From: Deltaproteobacteria bacterium
GTDB lineage: Bacteria; Myxococcota_A; Polyangia; Polyangiales; Polyangiaceae
Assembly (NCBI GenBank): GCA_003235365.1
Contig: QJWJ01000526.1
Span: 1 to 44,194 of the forward strand
Length of the DNA: 44,194 nt
Reading direction: 5' to 3'
A program made the position numbers and the translations under genes. Position 1 is the first letter of the stretch. Each line of letters starts with the position of its first letter. Shown one piece after another: positions 43,542-44,194 of this stretch. The notes beneath the pieces are model-generated. The model was not told where the DNA came from, did not search any database, and was given only the letters and a program-made list of their open reading frames with translations.

Positions 43542-44194
43542 TCATGAGGGGTGAGCCCGGAGCGGCTCCTTTCCGTCGAGCTGTTCGTGTGTTGTTCTGA
43601 CGAGCACGAGGAAAATGTCCGCTAGCAGTCGCTTCCAGGGAATGGCCCGACGTTCGCTGGAGCGCTGGGTGACGCTGCGAAAGAGCGACAGTAGGGTGCA
43701 AACCACTCTGCGCAACACTGCGATCACGAGAGCCGTTCGAGGGTTGGATGTTACCCAGGGGTGGTCGTCCTCCTCGAATGAAACGTCTAGTACCTGGTGG
43801 GCCGTTTCCACGCCCCAGTGCAGTCGCACGAGCAACGGCCACTGTTCGGCGCTGAGCCGAGCCGCAGGCAAGCTGGAAATGAAGTAGCGGTTCTCGTTGC
43901 CGACGCTGCGCCCCAATTCGTCGGGCGTTTCGGCTCGTACCCGCACGACGGTGCGCAAGTGTTCCCACCCGTCAGCGGCAGCGAAGCTTTTCGAAGCGTC
44001 TGCGACGTACACTCGCCGCACGACGCGCCGTCCCTTGACCAGATCTTCGCTCGCCGCTGCAGCGTGTGGCGCATCGAACTGGCCCAAACAACGTACCGCC
44101 TCTGCGAGCAGCGAGGGCTGCGAGCCTTTGAGTCCGAAGAGGTAGTGTACGCCGCGACGGTGAGCGTAGGTCGCGTTGTCGAGCGAGCAGGCTC
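43542..44194 (-). mobile_element. ISAs1-family transposase, C-terminal part (5' end outside window)
   Basis: The minus-strand frame is open from the window edge to TGA 43542-43544, about 217 residues. It begins inside the catalytic core: HYLFGLKGSQPSLLAEAVRC is the ISAs1-type segment after the second catalytic Asp region. It continues with ENRYFISSLPAARLSAEQWP and VRLHWGVETAHQVLDVSFEE, where the Glu in HWGVET is the third acid of the DDE triad. PWVTSNPRTALVIAVLRRVV and LLSLFRSVTQ end the domain. The final ~20 residues are Arg/His-rich. The stop codon lies within a perfect palindrome, CCCTCATGAGGG (43539-43550). I cannot identify the terminal inverted repeat of the element in the flanking sequence, so its boundary is unresolved. 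Whether the copy is intact depends on sequence outside the window. Confidence 0.85.

Overview
The window looks like a chromosomal segment of a high-GC myxobacterium (Myxococcota, most like the Polyangia). The evidence is high GC throughout, many lipoproteins with very long Gly/Ser/Ala linkers, domains common in large social-bacterial secretomes (C-type lectin, F5/8C, somatomedin-B-like, CotH, secreted beta-propellers), and a lysine-rich histone-H1-like protein. The species assignment is inference. No phage, plasmid or CRISPR locus is visible.

Layout. Positions 1-183 hold the end of dihydrolipoyl dehydrogenase. Positions 692-7356 hold three minus-strand lipoprotein genes: a CotH-like protein with an apparent 3' frameshift, a GH31 glycosidase and a type I periplasmic-binding protein. 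Positions 8014-9291 encode a C-type-lectin lipoprotein. A tRNA-Ser(CGA) follows, then a scar-like stretch in which an orphan fibrinogen-like fragment lies between two inverted ~80 bp repeats, then a 14-bp tandem repeat beside guaB. Positions 11996-15404 carry an envelope-stress-type run: a YjfI/YbjN-like protein, PspA and a secreted CBM9-like/FG-GAP protein. Positions 15477-17440 carry a winged-helix regulator translationally coupled to a lipoprotein, divergent from a 3-methyladenine DNA glycosylase.

Positions 18231-22285 contain gene debris, a cysteine-repeat lipoprotein and a broken CSLREA-type beta-helix gene, followed by an intact lipoprotein with F5/8C and somatomedin-B-like domains (22296-24296). 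Positions 24414-28544 hold a GT-C-like membrane protein, a TSUP permease and a CBS-pair protein. Positions 28654-37123 hold two divergent large beta-propeller lipoproteins, with palindromes between them, and a second CotH lipoprotein. Positions 37447-42815 hold hflX, the H1-like gene, a DsbA-like lipoprotein and a propeller lipoprotein. The right edge has a phased repeat array and the 3' part of an ISAs1-family transposase.

Housekeeping genes (lpd, guaB, hflX, tRNA, pspA, DNA glycosylase) are interspersed with about a dozen surface or periplasmic lipoproteins. The strongest unexplained structure is at 42868-43255: ten 12-bp sites related to GAGTTGAAACTC, spaced 41-43 bp apart (about four DNA helical turns). 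Most are preceded by a short T-tract and separated by two alternating spacer types. It is not a CRISPR array; a phased protein-binding or curved-DNA element is the best reading.
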